Below are positions 17,692-27,175 of a stretch of 64,000 bases of DNA, one piece after another. The DNA is taken from positions 62,001-126,000 of the forward strand of contig NZ_CP109073.1 of assembly GCF_035917415.1 (NCBI RefSeq), in the 5' to 3' direction. The stretch's first letter is position 1; every line of letters begins with the position of its first letter. The DNA is from Streptomyces sp. NBC_01803 (lineage in GTDB: Bacteria > Actinomycetota > Actinomycetes > Streptomycetales > Streptomycetaceae). The position numbers were made by a program, and so were the translations under genes. The notes under the pieces were generated by a model, which saw only the letters and a program-made list of their open reading frames with translations, did not search any database and was not told where the DNA came from.

Positions 17692-20589
17692 TCAGCCGGC
17701 CATGTCCTGAAGGGGGAGGAACGGCAGCACCACCGGGCTGCTCCCGGTCCAGTCCAGCACCTCCGCCTGGGGCCGCTCGCCCGTCACCACGTCGATGGTG
17801 TTGGGATCGCGGGTGTCGGTGTCCCGCGACGGCAGGTCGCCGGTCTGCTCGCCCGCGCCGCCGCCGAAGCGGAATTCCCGGTTCCCCAGCTCGCTCCAGT
17901 GCTCCAGGCTGTAGACGGGCCGGACGAGGCCGATGCCCTCGGTCGGCTCGGCGTTGGACAGCATGGAGATCTGGTAGCCGGCGGTGGCCGGGTCCAGCCC
18001 GTCGAACACCTCCGCCGGGACCGTGACCACGATGTCGTTGGTGGCCCGGACGACGTCGAGTTCCGCGGCGGCGACCCGGTCCAGCGCCGAGTCCCATACG
18101 CCGAGGGAGAGCGGCTGGTCCTGGTAGCGGCCATCGGCGACCACGGCCAGGTCCCAGGGACCCTCGGTCGCGGTATTGGTGCCCGGTAGCGCCGGAGTGG
18201 GCGCGGTGCCGGTCTCCGCACCGTCCCGCAGGAGGATGTTGACCCGCTGAACGCTCATGCCGTCCCCGCTCCACGCGTTGGTGATCGCGCCGTCCACCCG
18301 GGTCACCAGGCGCACGGTGTCGCCGTCGCGGTAGACCTGGAACCGCGTGATGTCGAGACTCCCGGGAGTGAAGGCACCGTTGGCCGGATAGACGTAGCTC
18401 CCCGGCCCGTTGTCGTCGCCCTCCGGATCGGAGAGGCCGCCGACGGGCGTGCCGTAGGCGAACACCGTCCGGCTGGTGTAGGCGCCGGATCCGTCGCGCG
18501 ACAACGCCTGGACGTCGATCGTGTTCTCCAGACCCGCGAGTTCGAGCGGCACGGAGAACCGCCCGCCGCTGACGCGGACGGTCTGCTCCGTGTCTCCGGC
18601 GAAGACGCGGACCCGGTCGGCGTCGGTCTCGCCCGTGACGGTGATCGTGCGGTCCTGAGCGGTGCTCTGGTCGGCCGGCGAGGTGACCGTCAGGGACGGT
18701 GTGTCCGGCCGGTCGTACCCGCCGGGCCGGCCGGAGTCGCGCGTGGTGTCGAAGTAGACGAAGTCCCAGTTGTCCAGCTGCGGGACGACGAATTCCACAT
18801 AGCGTCCCCCGGAGTCGGAGCCGGTGCGGAAGGGGAGCTCGGCCGAGCGTCCGCCGTCCCGGTCCGGGCTGGCGACGTGGATGCCGGCCGGGGCACTCTG
18901 CCCGTCGCGCAGGTAGTACTTCACGGGCAGGTTCCGGAGGGACAGGGGGTCCCGGGTGCCCGCGTCGCGCCAGCGGTCGTCGTTCCGCAGCAGGTTGATG
19001 AGGTGGATGACGTCCACCCCGTCATTGCGCATCACGTTCGTCCAGACGGTGTTGGCCGTGCCGTCGGTGCTCGTGGGGTACCCGGCGATCTCCACGGTGT
19101 TGTCCGCGGCGGCCAGCTCCGGGCCGTAGAAGAGGTTCTCGTACGCCGTGATGACGTCGTAGTACGTCCGCTGCCACTCCCGCAGTTCCGCCGACATGCT
19201 CTTGTCGTCGTTGAGGAAGTACTCGGTGTTGAGCATGTGGTCGTTGGGGCCCATTTCCAGGTGGTGCGCCCCGTTGGCCGCGAACATGGCGTTGGCCAGC
19301 TGCACCGAGGCCGTGTCGAAAACCTCGTTGTCGTTCACCGCGCCCCCGGTGTTGGGCCGGTTCATGTAGGCGGGGGTGATGTGCGACCTGCCGCCGGCGG
19401 CGACGCGCTGCCGCTGGAGGTAGTCGGCGACGGAGCCGTACGTCTCGGTGTTGGCCCACAGCTCGGTGTAGAGGTAGTCGGCGTCCGAGGCGGCCAGCGC
19501 GGCGTCGCCGAACCCGTCGACCGCGTTCATCCCGACCGCCATGTCCTCGCCGAGCCGCTGCTGCGTCTCGGCGATCAGCTGCGCCCATCCGGCGGGCCGG
19601 TCGACGCGCTCGCCGTTGACGTCGTACACCTCCTCCCAGTACCCGATCTGGTCGAGGTGGGCGCCGTCGAACCCGAGGGACTGGACGCTGTCGGCGTACT
19701 GCCCGGTGATGAAATCCTGCCAGCCGGGGTTCGCCGGATTCATCAGCCGGAGGGTCTGTCCGGGGATCATCGGGTAGGTCCATTCCTCCCCGTTGCCCCG
19801 GAACAGCCGCCAGTCGGGGCTGACCCGCGGGTCGTCGAAGTCGTTGAGCGCGGCGTAGGACATCTGGTACGGCATGGCGGCGATGCCCCGCTCGTCACCG
19901 GCGGCGATGTAGTCGCGGATGGTGCGGGAGCTGATGACGTCGCCGTTCCACGCCGTCCACTCCTCCGCGACCCCGCCGTCGGCGTCGTGCCGGACCGGCA
20001 GTTCGTGCTGCCACAGCCAGTCGTAGTACTGGAGGGAGTTGATGTGGTAGCGCCGCGACAGCTCGGCGATGTCCTCCTCGGTCTCCGCCGTGGAGATGTC
20101 CGGCTCGTAGTGGGCGAGGAAGCCCATCCGCGGGAAGCGCGTCCAGTCGCTGGAGACGTCGATCGCGGTCTGCGTCCGGGTGCGGCCGGCCTCGATCTCC
20201 ACCAGGTAGCCGGTGAAGTCCTGCTCCGGCGGCGTGACGGTCCAGGTGACCTCTCCCGCGCCGTCGGCACGGACGGTACCGGTGTCCACCACGTCGCCCA
20301 GGTGGGTCAGGGTGAACCGCACCGGCCCCCGGCCCTCCACCGTGGCGGTGACCTCGGCGGGCTGTCCGGGCTCGTAACGCGAGGCGTCGGTCCACGCGTC
20401 GGTGACCCGGGCGGCGTCTCCGTCCGTGGCCGTGGGGACGGCGGAGACGGGGGCGGCGAGGCCGGCCAGGGTGGCGCCGGCCGTGACCAGCACCACGGTG
20501 AGGGCGCTGAGGCGTCCCGGCCGTCGTGATCGGGCCGGCCGTCTTGGGCGTCCTGTTCGTCTTGGTCGTCGCTGTGGTGTCGCAGACAT
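17692..20589 (-). CDS. Secreted GH66 glycoside hydrolase (dextranase / cycloisomaltooligosaccharide-forming type) with C-terminal glucodextranase-like domain
   Basis: A 965-residue exported protein. An Arg-rich N-terminus and hydrophobic stretch (LSALTVVLVTAGATLAGLAA) form the signal. An Ig-like N domain is followed by a GH66 catalytic barrel (RFPRMGFLAHYEPD, LQYYDWLWQHELPV, GFDGAHLDQIGYWEE with the likely nucleophile Asp, YTELWANTETYG with a candidate acid/base Glu). A bacterial Ig-like region (about 660-745) and a C-terminal domain like that of glucodextranase and family S-layer-associated enzymes (GDDNGPGSYVYPANGAF) complete it. GH66 enzymes cleave or cyclise alpha-1,6-glucans. The start at 20589 has GAGAGGGA upstream. 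A ROK regulator lies behind it in the same direction. Confidence 0.88.
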   Translation of the reverse strand: MSATPQRRPRRTGRPRRPARSRRPGRLSALTVVLVTAGATLAGLAAPVSAVPTATDGDAARVTDAWTDASRYEPGQPAEVTATVEGRGPVRFTLTHLGDVVDTGTVRADGAGEVTWTVTPPEQDFTGYLVEIEAGRTRTQTAIDVSSDWTRFPRMGFLAHYEPDISTAETEEDIAELSRRYHINSLQYYDWLWQHELPVRHDADGGVAEEWTAWNGDVISSRTIRDYIAAGDERGIAAMPYQMSYAALNDFDDPRVSPDWRLFRGNGEEWTYPMIPGQTLRLMNPANPGWQDFITGQYADSVQSLGFDGAHLDQIGYWEEVYDVNGERVDRPAGWAQLIAETQQRLGEDMAVGMNAVDGFGDAALAASDADYLYTELWANTETYGSVADYLQRQRVAAGGRSHITPAYMNRPNTGGAVNDNEVFDTASVQLANAMFAANGAHHLEMGPNDHMLNTEYFLNDDKSMSAELREWQRTYYDVITAYENLFYGPELAAADNTVEIAGYPTSTDGTANTVWTNVMRNDGVDVIHLINLLRNDDRWRDAGTRDPLSLRNLPVKYYLRDGQSAPAGIHVASPDRDGGRSAELPFRTGSDSGGRYVEFVVPQLDNWDFVYFDTTRDSGRPGGYDRPDTPSLTVTSPADQSTAQDRTITVTGETDADRVRVFAGDTEQTVRVSGGRFSVPLELAGLENTIDVQALSRDGSGAYTSRTVFAYGTPVGGLSDPEGDDNGPGSYVYPANGAFTPGSLDITRFQVYRDGDTVRLVTRVDGAITNAWSGDGMSVQRVNILLRDGAETGTAPTPALPGTNTATEGPWDLAVVADGRYQDQPLSLGVWDSALDRVAAAELDVVRATNDIVVTVPAEVFDGLDPATAGYQISMLSNAEPTEGIGLVRPVYSLEHWSELGNREFRFGGGAGEQTGDLPSRDTDTRDPNTIDVVTGERPQAEVLDWTGSSPVVLPFLPLQDMAG

Positions 20590-20670
20590 AATGAGTCCCT
20601 CTCCGGGGTGAGTTGGGGGCGCTGTCTCCCGTCCGACTCCCGTGGGAGCCGTTCCGCCCGTGCGGGCGGT

Positions 20671-20706
20671 CCGGCGGTGCGGGCATGGCCGTGCCCGCAC
20701 CGCCGG
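20671..20706 (-). terminator. Terminator between the ROK and GH66 genes
   Basis: A perfect 15-bp stem (20671-20685 with 20692-20706) and 6-base loop just beyond the ROK stop codon, in the 121-base gap before the GH66 start. It implies the two genes are transcribed separately or that read-through is reduced. Confidence 0.75.
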
Positions 20707-20710
20707 TGGT

Positions 20711-21883
20711 TCATGGGGACGCCGGCGCTCCGGCGTCCGGCGGCAGATCCGCCAGGACCACCCGCTGGATCGCGACCGAGGCGGCGCCGCGGGCCCACAG
20801 CGTGGGGTCGTCATCGAGAATGCGCAGGTCCACCGGCGAGGCCCCGGGAACGCGGGCCCCGGCGACGGCGTCGCGCACCCGCTCCTCGCCGGCCCGGGCC
20901 AGGCGGACCCCCTCGCCGGTGACGAGGATCCGCTCGGGCTGGGCGATGTTGGCGACCGCGGCGACCAGCGCCCCCAGCGCGCGGGCCGCGATGCCCACGA
21001 TCCGGCCGGCGACCGGTTCACCGGCCTCCGCGAGGTCCAGGGCCTCCTCGTAGGACACCGTCCGGCCCAGGGCCAGCGAGGCCTGGAGGCGGATGCCGTG
21101 CGTCGTCAGCAGCGCGTCGGCGCAGCCGTGGTGCCCCTCGGGACAGGCGGGTCCGGAAGGATCGAGGGGAAAGTGCCCGAGCAGCCCGAGGCCGGCATCC
21201 GGGCCGGCGACGAGCCGGTCGTGCACCACCAGGCCGCCCCCGACCCCCGCCCCCACCGTGAGCACCGCGAAGTTCCGCACCCCGCGCCCGTCGCCGAACC
21301 AGTGCTCGGCCTCCGTCAGGGCCTCCAGGTCGTTGGAGATGACGGACGGGTACCCCGTGGCGTCCGCGACCAGCCGGCCGAGCGCCACCTCCCGCCAGCC
21401 CAGGAACGGCGCGCGCCGCACGTGGGTGAAGCCGCGGACCGCCCCGCCGAGCCCGACACCGACCGCCGCCGGCCCGGCGCCGGGCGTCAACTCCGCGATG
21501 AGCGAGACGAGTCGCTCCACCACGCGGTCCGGACTCGCCTCGCCGATCGCGACGCTCCGGCGCGCGAGGATGTCGGCGCGCAGGTCGGTCAGGACGCCGT
21601 ACGCCCGGTCACGGGTGAGCTTGATGCCGACGAAACGCTGCCGGCCGGCGTCGACGTCCAGCGGCTGCAGCGGCCGGCCCCCGCTGGTCGGCAGCACGTC
21701 CGGGGACTCGCGCAGCATGCCGGCGCCCAGCAGCGGCTTGGTCAGCCGGGTCAGGCTGGCGGCCGAGAGGCCCAGCCGGAGGGCGAGTTCGGACCGGGCC
21801 AGGGGGCCGTGCCGCAGGAGCTCCAGAGCCACCCTGCGCGTGGACGGCGCCAGGGGCGCCCACGGCGACGCGATGCCATCCAC
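20711..21883 (-). CDS. ROK-family transcriptional regulator
   Basis: A 390-residue protein: N-terminal winged helix (HGPLARSELALRLGLSAASL then TRLTKPLL), followed by the actin/hexokinase-like ROK domain (VGVGLGGAV, SNDLEALTEAEHWFG, AVLTVGAGVGGGLVV). The usual zinc loop is weak here (CPEGHHGC rather than CxCGxxGC). ROK regulators repress sugar catabolic genes and are released by a sugar ligand, so this one probably controls the adjacent GH66 gene, perhaps also the GH20 gene starting 475 bases away in the other direction. The first ATG gives the family-length protein. Confidence 0.88.
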   Translation of the reverse strand: MDGIASPWAPLAPSTRRVALELLRHGPLARSELALRLGLSAASLTRLTKPLLGAGMLRESPDVLPTSGGRPLQPLDVDAGRQRFVGIKLTRDRAYGVLTDLRADILARRSVAIGEASPDRVVERLVSLIAELTPGAGPAAVGVGLGGAVRGFTHVRRAPFLGWREVALGRLVADATGYPSVISNDLEALTEAEHWFGDGRGVRNFAVLTVGAGVGGGLVVHDRLVAGPDAGLGLLGHFPLDPSGPACPEGHHGCADALLTTHGIRLQASLALGRTVSYEEALDLAEAGEPVAGRIVGIAARALGALVAAVANIAQPERILVTGEGVRLARAGEERVRDAVAGARVPGASPVDLRILDDDPTLWARGAASVAIQRVVLADLPPDAGAPASP

Positions 21884-22031
21884 GGCGGCCTCCTCGTTCG
21901 GACTTCGCCGTGGATATTACCGTCGCGAAATTTTCCTGGAACCCCCCGTGCACAGAAAAACCTGATGAGCTCGGGGGCCCCGCTTCATGGTGCGCGCCCC
22001 TGCCTTCGTCTCGAAAGTAACTCGCGGAAGG

Positions 22032-22052
22032 CGGCCCGCCCGTGGCGGGCCG
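22032..22052 (-). terminator. Small hairpin after the SDR fragment
   Basis: A 9-bp GC stem (22032-22040 with 22044-22052) with a 3-base loop lies 5 bases downstream of the SDR stop on the minus strand. Confidence 0.55.
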
Positions 22053-22057
22053 TAGTG

Positions 22058-22276
22058 TCACAGCCCGGCGTACAGGCCGCCGTCCGCGTGGATCACCTGG
22101 CCCGTGACGTGGCCCGACTCCGGGGAGGCCAGGAAGCGGACCAGCGAGGCGACGTCCCCGGGGGTGCCCGCCCGGCCGTTGGCGGCGTTGCCGATCAGGG
22201 TTGCACGCCACCCGTCGGTCATGGCGCCGCGGAAGAACTCGGTCTCGTCGATGGAGCCGGGCGAGACGACGTTCCC
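22058..22276 (-). pseudogene. Short-chain dehydrogenase, C-terminal fragment
   Basis: The last 70 residues of a classical SDR: NVVSPGSIDETEFF, then GRAGTPGDVASLVRFLASPE, then GHVTGQVIHADGGLYAG and stop. The Rossmann half and active-site Tyr-Lys are absent; beyond about 22276 the frame opposes the start region of the GH20 gene. Presumed deletion relic. Confidence 0.75.
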
Positions 22277-22357
22277 GAGACACCACTTCCCGGCACCGAT
22301 ACCGCATCTCCCGCACCCTGGTTCCCAGCCGAGGTTCCCAACCGAAAGGGCAGCCCC

Positions 22358-23989
22358 ATGCATCTGGTCCCCGCACCCAGGGAATTTTGGCCCGGTCCGG
22401 CGGGCGGTGGCGCCTTCATCCTCGGCCCCGCCACCGGCGTGGCCGCGGACCCGGCGAGTCGCACGGCCGCCCGCTGGCTGAGGTCGGAGCTCGGTGCCGC
22501 GACCGGCCTCCCACTCCAGCCCGCGGCTCCCGGCAGTGGCAAAGCCATCACACTGCGGGTCGGCGAACGGCTCGCGGCACGCGGCCCCGAGGCGTACGAG
22601 CTGGTCGCTGACGCCTCCGGGGTGCTGATCGAGGGCGGCGGCCCGGCCGGGGTCTTCTGGGGCACGCAGACCCTCCGGCAGCTCCTGGGCCCGGAGGCGT
22701 TCCGCCGCGCCCCTCTGCACGACGGGCCCTGGACGGTGCCGCCGGTGCGCATCGCGGACGCCCCCCGCTTCCCCTGGCGCGGCATGATGCTGGACGTCGC
22801 CCGGCATTTCATGCCGAAGGACGGCGTGCTGCGGTACGTCGATCTCCTCGCCGCCCACAAGCTGAACGTGCTGCACCTCCACCTCACCGACGACCAGGGC
22901 TGGCGGATCGAGATCGAGCGTTACCCCCGGCTCACCGAGGTCGGGGCATGGCGCTCCCGCAGCAGGCAGGGATTCGGCGACACCGCACTGTGGGACGAGC
23001 GCCCGCACGGCGGCTACTACACCCGGGACGACCTGCGCGAGATCGTCGCCTACGCCGCCGCGCGGCACATCACCGTGGTCCCCGAGATCGACATACCGGG
23101 GCACTCCCAGGCCGCCATCGCCGCCTACCCCCAGCTGGGCAACACCGATGTCGTCGACACCTCCGCGCTGGCGCCGGGGGAAGGCTGGGGCATCAACCCC
23201 ACTGTGCTGAACGTCTCCGAGACGACGCTGGAGTTCTACGAGAACGTCCTCGCCGAGGTCCTGGAGATATTCCCCTCCGAGTACATCCACATCGGCGGCG
23301 ACGAGTGCCCCAAGGAACAGTGGCGGGCCAGTCCCACCGCCCAGCGGCGCATCCGGGAGCTGGGCCTGGCGGGCGAGGACGAGTTGCAGAGCTGGTTCAT
23401 CCGCCACTTCGACCGCTGGCTGGCCGACCGGGGCCGCAGGCTCGTCGGCTGGGACGAGATCCTCGAAGGGGGCCTGGCGCCGGGCGCAATGCTGGCGTCC
23501 TGGCGGGGGTACGCGGGCGGCATCGCGGCGGCCCGCGCAGGCCACGACATCGTGATGTGCCCGCGCCAGCACACCTACCTCGACTGGCGGCAGGCCGATG
23601 GCCCGGACGAGCCCGTCCCGATCGCGCACGTGCGCACCCTGGAGGACGTCTACCGCTTCGAGCCGGTGCCGGAGTCCCTGAGCGCGGCGGAGGCGGCGCA
23701 CGTCGTCGGCGTCCAGGCCAACGTCTGGACCGAGGTGATGGACAGCGCGCGCGTCGTCGACTACATGGCGTTCCCCCGCCTGGCCGCGTTCGCCGAGGTC
23801 GCGTGGCGGCCCCTGCCGCCGCCTGCCGAACGGGACTTCACCGGGTTCCGCGGCAGGATGGAGGCCGCCCACTACGCCCGGCTCGACGCGCTCGGCGTCG
23901 AGTACCGCCCGCCGTCCGGCCCTCGGCCCTGGCAGCGGCGCCCCGGCGTACCGGGCCGCCCGCGGCAAGGGCCGCCGTCGATGCGGTGA
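22358..23989 (+). CDS. GH20 beta-N-acetylhexosaminidase
   Basis: A 543-residue enzyme with the GH20 N-terminal alpha/beta domain (to about 130) and the catalytic barrel: WRGMMLDVARHFM, HLHLTDDQGWRIEI, EIDIPGHSQAAI, and HIGGDE with the Asp315-Glu316 pair that acts with the substrate acetamido group. It removes terminal GlcNAc/GalNAc from chitin oligomers or glycans. No signal peptide is seen, so it probably acts on imported oligosaccharides. The ATG at 22358 follows GAAAGGG by 7 bases. Divergent from the ROK/GH66 pair. Confidence 0.92.
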   Translation: MHLVPAPREFWPGPAGGGAFILGPATGVAADPASRTAARWLRSELGAATGLPLQPAAPGSGKAITLRVGERLAARGPEAYELVADASGVLIEGGGPAGVFWGTQTLRQLLGPEAFRRAPLHDGPWTVPPVRIADAPRFPWRGMMLDVARHFMPKDGVLRYVDLLAAHKLNVLHLHLTDDQGWRIEIERYPRLTEVGAWRSRSRQGFGDTALWDERPHGGYYTRDDLREIVAYAAARHITVVPEIDIPGHSQAAIAAYPQLGNTDVVDTSALAPGEGWGINPTVLNVSETTLEFYENVLAEVLEIFPSEYIHIGGDECPKEQWRASPTAQRRIRELGLAGEDELQSWFIRHFDRWLADRGRRLVGWDEILEGGLAPGAMLASWRGYAGGIAAARAGHDIVMCPRQHTYLDWRQADGPDEPVPIAHVRTLEDVYRFEPVPESLSAAEAAHVVGVQANVWTEVMDSARVVDYMAFPRLAAFAEVAWRPLPPPAERDFTGFRGRMEAAHYARLDALGVEYRPPSGPRPWQRRPGVPGRPRQGPPSMR

Positions 23990-24154
23990 ACGCACGGCCC
24001 AGCTGTGCGACATCCCACGAGTTCCCCTGAACCCTGCTGAGCCCTTGTCTCCGCGGCCAGGGTCTTCTGTCTCCTTGGGGTGTTCTTCGAGCCGGTGACG
24101 TAACTTCAGGATTCTTGAAGTGTTCTCACTTCGTCCGATCGATCCGTTATCGGG

Positions 24155-25252
24155 GTGAAGGCGAGGAGGCTCGGGTTGGCACTGGCAGCCGTACGCGACC
24201 TGCGCGAGTTCCGCGATCCGGTCTCGGCGGAGGAACTGGAGCGGTTCGAGACCGACGTGCTCGCTGGGTTTGTACTCGCGCGGGCCTCGGCGGGACTGGC
24301 AGACGGCACCATCCGCGGGGACGTCGGGCACCTGGACCAGATGCGGGCCTGGTTCGGCCGACCGCTGTGGGATATGGAGCCGGCCGACGCTGACGGGTAC
24401 TTCGGGAAGGTACTGCGGGGCTCGCCGAGCGGCACCCGCCTTGCCCGCGCACAGGCACTGACCACGTACTTCCTGTTCCTGGAACTGCGGCACAGGGTCG
24501 AGATCCACCGGATGACCGGGCGGGTCGTCGAGTGCCCGATCGACGAGATGAACCGTCCGCGGGGATCCAAAGACGCGGCTCTGCGGATCCCGCCGACCGA
24601 GCCGGAGATCAAGACCCTGTTCACCGGCTGGGGCGGCGAGCTGGCAACCTGCCGCAAGTTCGCCCCGACCGCGCGGAACTACACCGCATCGAAACTGATG
24701 TCCCAGGTCGGACTCAGGGTGAGCGAGGCATGCAAGCTGGACCTGGCCGACATCAAGTGGGAGCTGGGCCGCTTCGGCAAGCTCCACGTGCGCCACGGCA
24801 AGGGCACCCGCGGATCGGGCCCACGCGAGCGGATGGTGCCGCTGATCAATGGCGCCGACCGCACGCTGCGGTGGTTCATCGAGGACGTCTGGGGCCAGTT
24901 CGACGACGACCACACCCGGCCCGGTGCCCCGCTGTTCCCCTCCGAGCGCAAGAACTCAGACGGCTCCTCGCGCCGCGTTGGCGACGACGCCTTGCGCAAC
25001 GGCCTGGGCGCCGCGGCGAAGGTACATCTACCCGCCTGGGCCGACACGCTCACGCCGCACGTCCTACGGCACTTCTGCGCGTCCGAGCTCTACCTCGGAG
25101 GTCTTGACCTGCTCGGGATCCAGGAGGTCCTCGGACACTCCTGGATCGCCACCACGATGCGGTACATCCACGTCCAGCAGACCCGGGTCGAGGACGCCTG
25201 GGTGTCCGGGCAGCAGCGGGCCGCGAAGCGGCTGGAAGGACTGATGGGATGA
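24155..25252 (+). CDS. Tyrosine recombinase (active-site complete)
   Basis: A 365-residue integrase. An N-terminal SAM-like core-binding domain (to about 130) precedes the catalytic domain with all expected residues: Arg188 (GLRVSE), Lys216 (HGKGTRG), His302-x-x-Arg305 (HVLRH), His328 (LGHSW) and Tyr337 (TTMRYIH). It starts at GTG 24155. Its stop overlaps the start of a small HTH gene by four bases, and a third gene follows 16 bases on, so the three are translationally coupled as a module. The gene length and the three-gene arrangement recall Tn554-type transposition proteins. A short palindrome (ACTTCA...TGAAGT) lies in the upstream region. Confidence 0.88.
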   Translation: MKARRLGLALAAVRDLREFRDPVSAEELERFETDVLAGFVLARASAGLADGTIRGDVGHLDQMRAWFGRPLWDMEPADADGYFGKVLRGSPSGTRLARAQALTTYFLFLELRHRVEIHRMTGRVVECPIDEMNRPRGSKDAALRIPPTEPEIKTLFTGWGGELATCRKFAPTARNYTASKLMSQVGLRVSEACKLDLADIKWELGRFGKLHVRHGKGTRGSGPRERMVPLINGADRTLRWFIEDVWGQFDDDHTRPGAPLFPSERKNSDGSSRRVGDDALRNGLGAAAKVHLPAWADTLTPHVLRHFCASELYLGGLDLLGIQEVLGHSWIATTMRYIHVQQTRVEDAWVSGQQRAAKRLEGLMG

Positions 25253-25578
25253 AGTGGAACCTGCGGCTGACCGCCGCGAACAAAGGGATCTGGAAGGCAT
25301 CCGAGCTCCAGCGGAGCCTGGCCGAACACGGCTTGGTGATCTCGGCCGGGAAAATGTCCGGTCTATGGTCCGGCCAGCCGGTCTCCCTCAAGCTGGAAGA
25401 CCTGGACGTGATCTGCGTCGTGCTTGGTTGTGAGATCGGCGATCTGCTGATTCCCGAGCCAGGAAAGATCAGGCTCCCAGGTCAGCAGGCTGGCATCCAG
25501 GAGGCTACGACCGGATCGGTAGTGGCTCCGGCCGTCGTGCCCAAGCGCCGCGACGGCCGTTCACTGCCGCCGATGTGA
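25249..25578 (+). CDS. Small Cro/C1-type HTH protein of the recombinase module
   Basis: A 109-residue protein whose first 75 residues form an XRE helix-turn-helix of the short actinobacterial type: ASELQRSLAEHGLVISAGKM, then PVSLKLEDLDVICVVLGCEI, then GDLLIP. The C-terminal 35 residues are unstructured (Ala/Val/Arg-rich). Coupled to the recombinase by an ATGA overlap. It may bind element ends as a directionality or regulatory factor, a role inferred only from position. Confidence 0.8.
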   Translation: MKWNLRLTAANKGIWKASELQRSLAEHGLVISAGKMSGLWSGQPVSLKLEDLDVICVVLGCEIGDLLIPEPGKIRLPGQQAGIQEATTGSVVAPAVVPKRRDGRSLPPM

Positions 25579-25594
25579 CCTGGCTGCCACCGCC

Positions 25595-27175
25595 ATGGGG
25601 AAGATCAGCGATAGCAAGCCGGCGGCCTCCTGCTCAGGATGTTTCGCCTGGGGGCAGTTGCCCGGCCGGTTCTGCCGCGGCTGCTACACCTACGGCCAGC
25701 AACACGCCGTCGGTGCATGCGTCGGCTGCCGGCGACAGGTCCCGGTCGATGACAAGTACGGCTATTGCCGTCTCTGCCGGGCTCAGGCGACCTGGGCGAT
25801 CAAGGCCAGCGGCAAGGCTTCGGTGATCGAGCCGTACCTACGGCAGGTGGCCTGCCAGCAGCTGTTCTTCGCGAACCTCCAGCGGCCCAAGAACGGCGGG
25901 CCGCGAGTTGGCAAGGCCGGACGGCGCGTGCTGAAGCCGCCGCCGCTTCCCGAACCACACCGCGTGATCACCACGTCAACGCAACTGACGCTGTTCACTG
26001 CCACCCGGGACTTCCGCCGTTTCGACCGAGAACTCCACGCCGACCTGGCCAATCCCTGGCTGATCCGGGCCCAGCAGGCCGCTCGGGCGCTGGGAGAGGC
26101 CCGCGGCTGGAGCCGCTGGATCACCAGCGACGTGAACCGAGCCCTGGTCATCGTGCTGTCCGGCTTCCGCGAAGGTGAATCGATCCGATACTCCGAGCTC
26201 TTCCCGGCACTGCGCGTCCGAGGACTTCCCGTCGTGCGGACCGCCGAAGTCCTCAACCGCCTCGGCCTGTTCGCCGACGATCGGGCGCCCGCCGTCGACC
26301 AGTGGCTGGAGCGAAAACTCGGCGGGTGTCCCGAGGTATCCGTCGTGCCGTCGAAGCCTGGGTTCGCACGCTCCTCGACGGTGGCCCGAGGTCCGGGCCT
26401 CGCTCCCGGCACACGGCATGGGCCTACCTGGGTGAGACCCAGCCGGTGCTGCTGGAGTGGTCCAGCCGCTACGACCACCTGCGAGAAGTCACCCGGGAAG
26501 ACATCGTCGCGGCCCGCGACGATGTCACCGGCAAACAGCGCGAAAGCCGGATCGTCGCCCTGCGGTCTCTGTTCCGGCACGCGAAGAAGAACGGCCAGAT
26601 CTTCCGCAACCCCACGAGCGGCATCCGAGTCGCCCGGCAGACAGGCGATGTTCCTCCAAGCTCTCGCCCAGTCGGACATCGACGAGGCCATCGCCACCGC
26701 CGCCACCCCGGACATCCGGCTCATCGTCGCCCTGGCCGCCATCCACGCGGCACGGCCGAAGATGATCCGGACGATGCAGCTGGACGACGTCGACCTGGGC
26801 AACCGGCGCATCACCGTCGGCGGCCACGTCCGCCCGCTCGACGACTTCACCCACCGAGCAGTCCTGGACTGGCTCGACCACCGCCGCAGCCGCTGGCCGA
26901 ACACGGCCAACCCCCACCTGCTGATCACCCAGAAGACCGCCGTGGAACTCGGCCCGGCCGGCAAGCTCTGGACCACCCGAGCCACCCGCAACCTCACCGC
27001 CACCCTCGAACGGCTCCGCGTCGACCGACAGCTCGAAGAGGCCCTGACCCACGGCGCCGACCCACTCCACCTCGCGCTCGTCTTCGGCATCGATGAGAAG
27101 ACCGCCATCCGCTACGCGGACTCCGCTCGGCAGCTTCTCCAGGCCGAGATCGAAGCCGGGGTATCACCGAGGTGA
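25595..27175 (+). pseudogene. Zinc-ribbon protein with degenerate tyrosine-recombinase-like C-terminus (two compensating frameshifts)
   Basis: The first 60 residues hold four CxxC pairs (CSGC, CRGC, CVGC, CRLC): two zinc ribbons. A helical middle follows, then a recombinase-like C-terminus (HAARPKMIRTMQLDDVDLGN, and GADPLHLALVFGIDEKTAIR with the YA next), in which the usual HxxR and LGH boxes are absent while Arg and Tyr positions may remain. Between about 26325 and 26650 the protein-like sequence is in another frame (RHTAWAYLGETQPVLLEWSS, then DHLREVTREDIVAARDDV): one base seems missing from a G run near 26325 and a compensating change occurs near 26650. Sequencing error or recent decay would both explain this. 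Same module as the upstream recombinase. Confidence 0.7.

Noticed and set aside
20590..21021. N-terminal extension of the GH66 frame
   Set aside because: It overlaps the ROK gene and a terminator; the signal peptide and ribosome-binding site place the start at 20589.
24040..24154. Possible attachment site upstream of the recombinase
   Set aside because: A short palindrome is present, but no matching direct repeat was found beyond the module's right end, so no att site is claimed.
22058..24913. A 951-residue open frame on the minus strand opposite the GH20 gene
   Set aside because: Only its first 70 codons downstream (an SDR end) are protein-like; the rest mirrors the third-position GC bias of the GH20 and recombinase genes.
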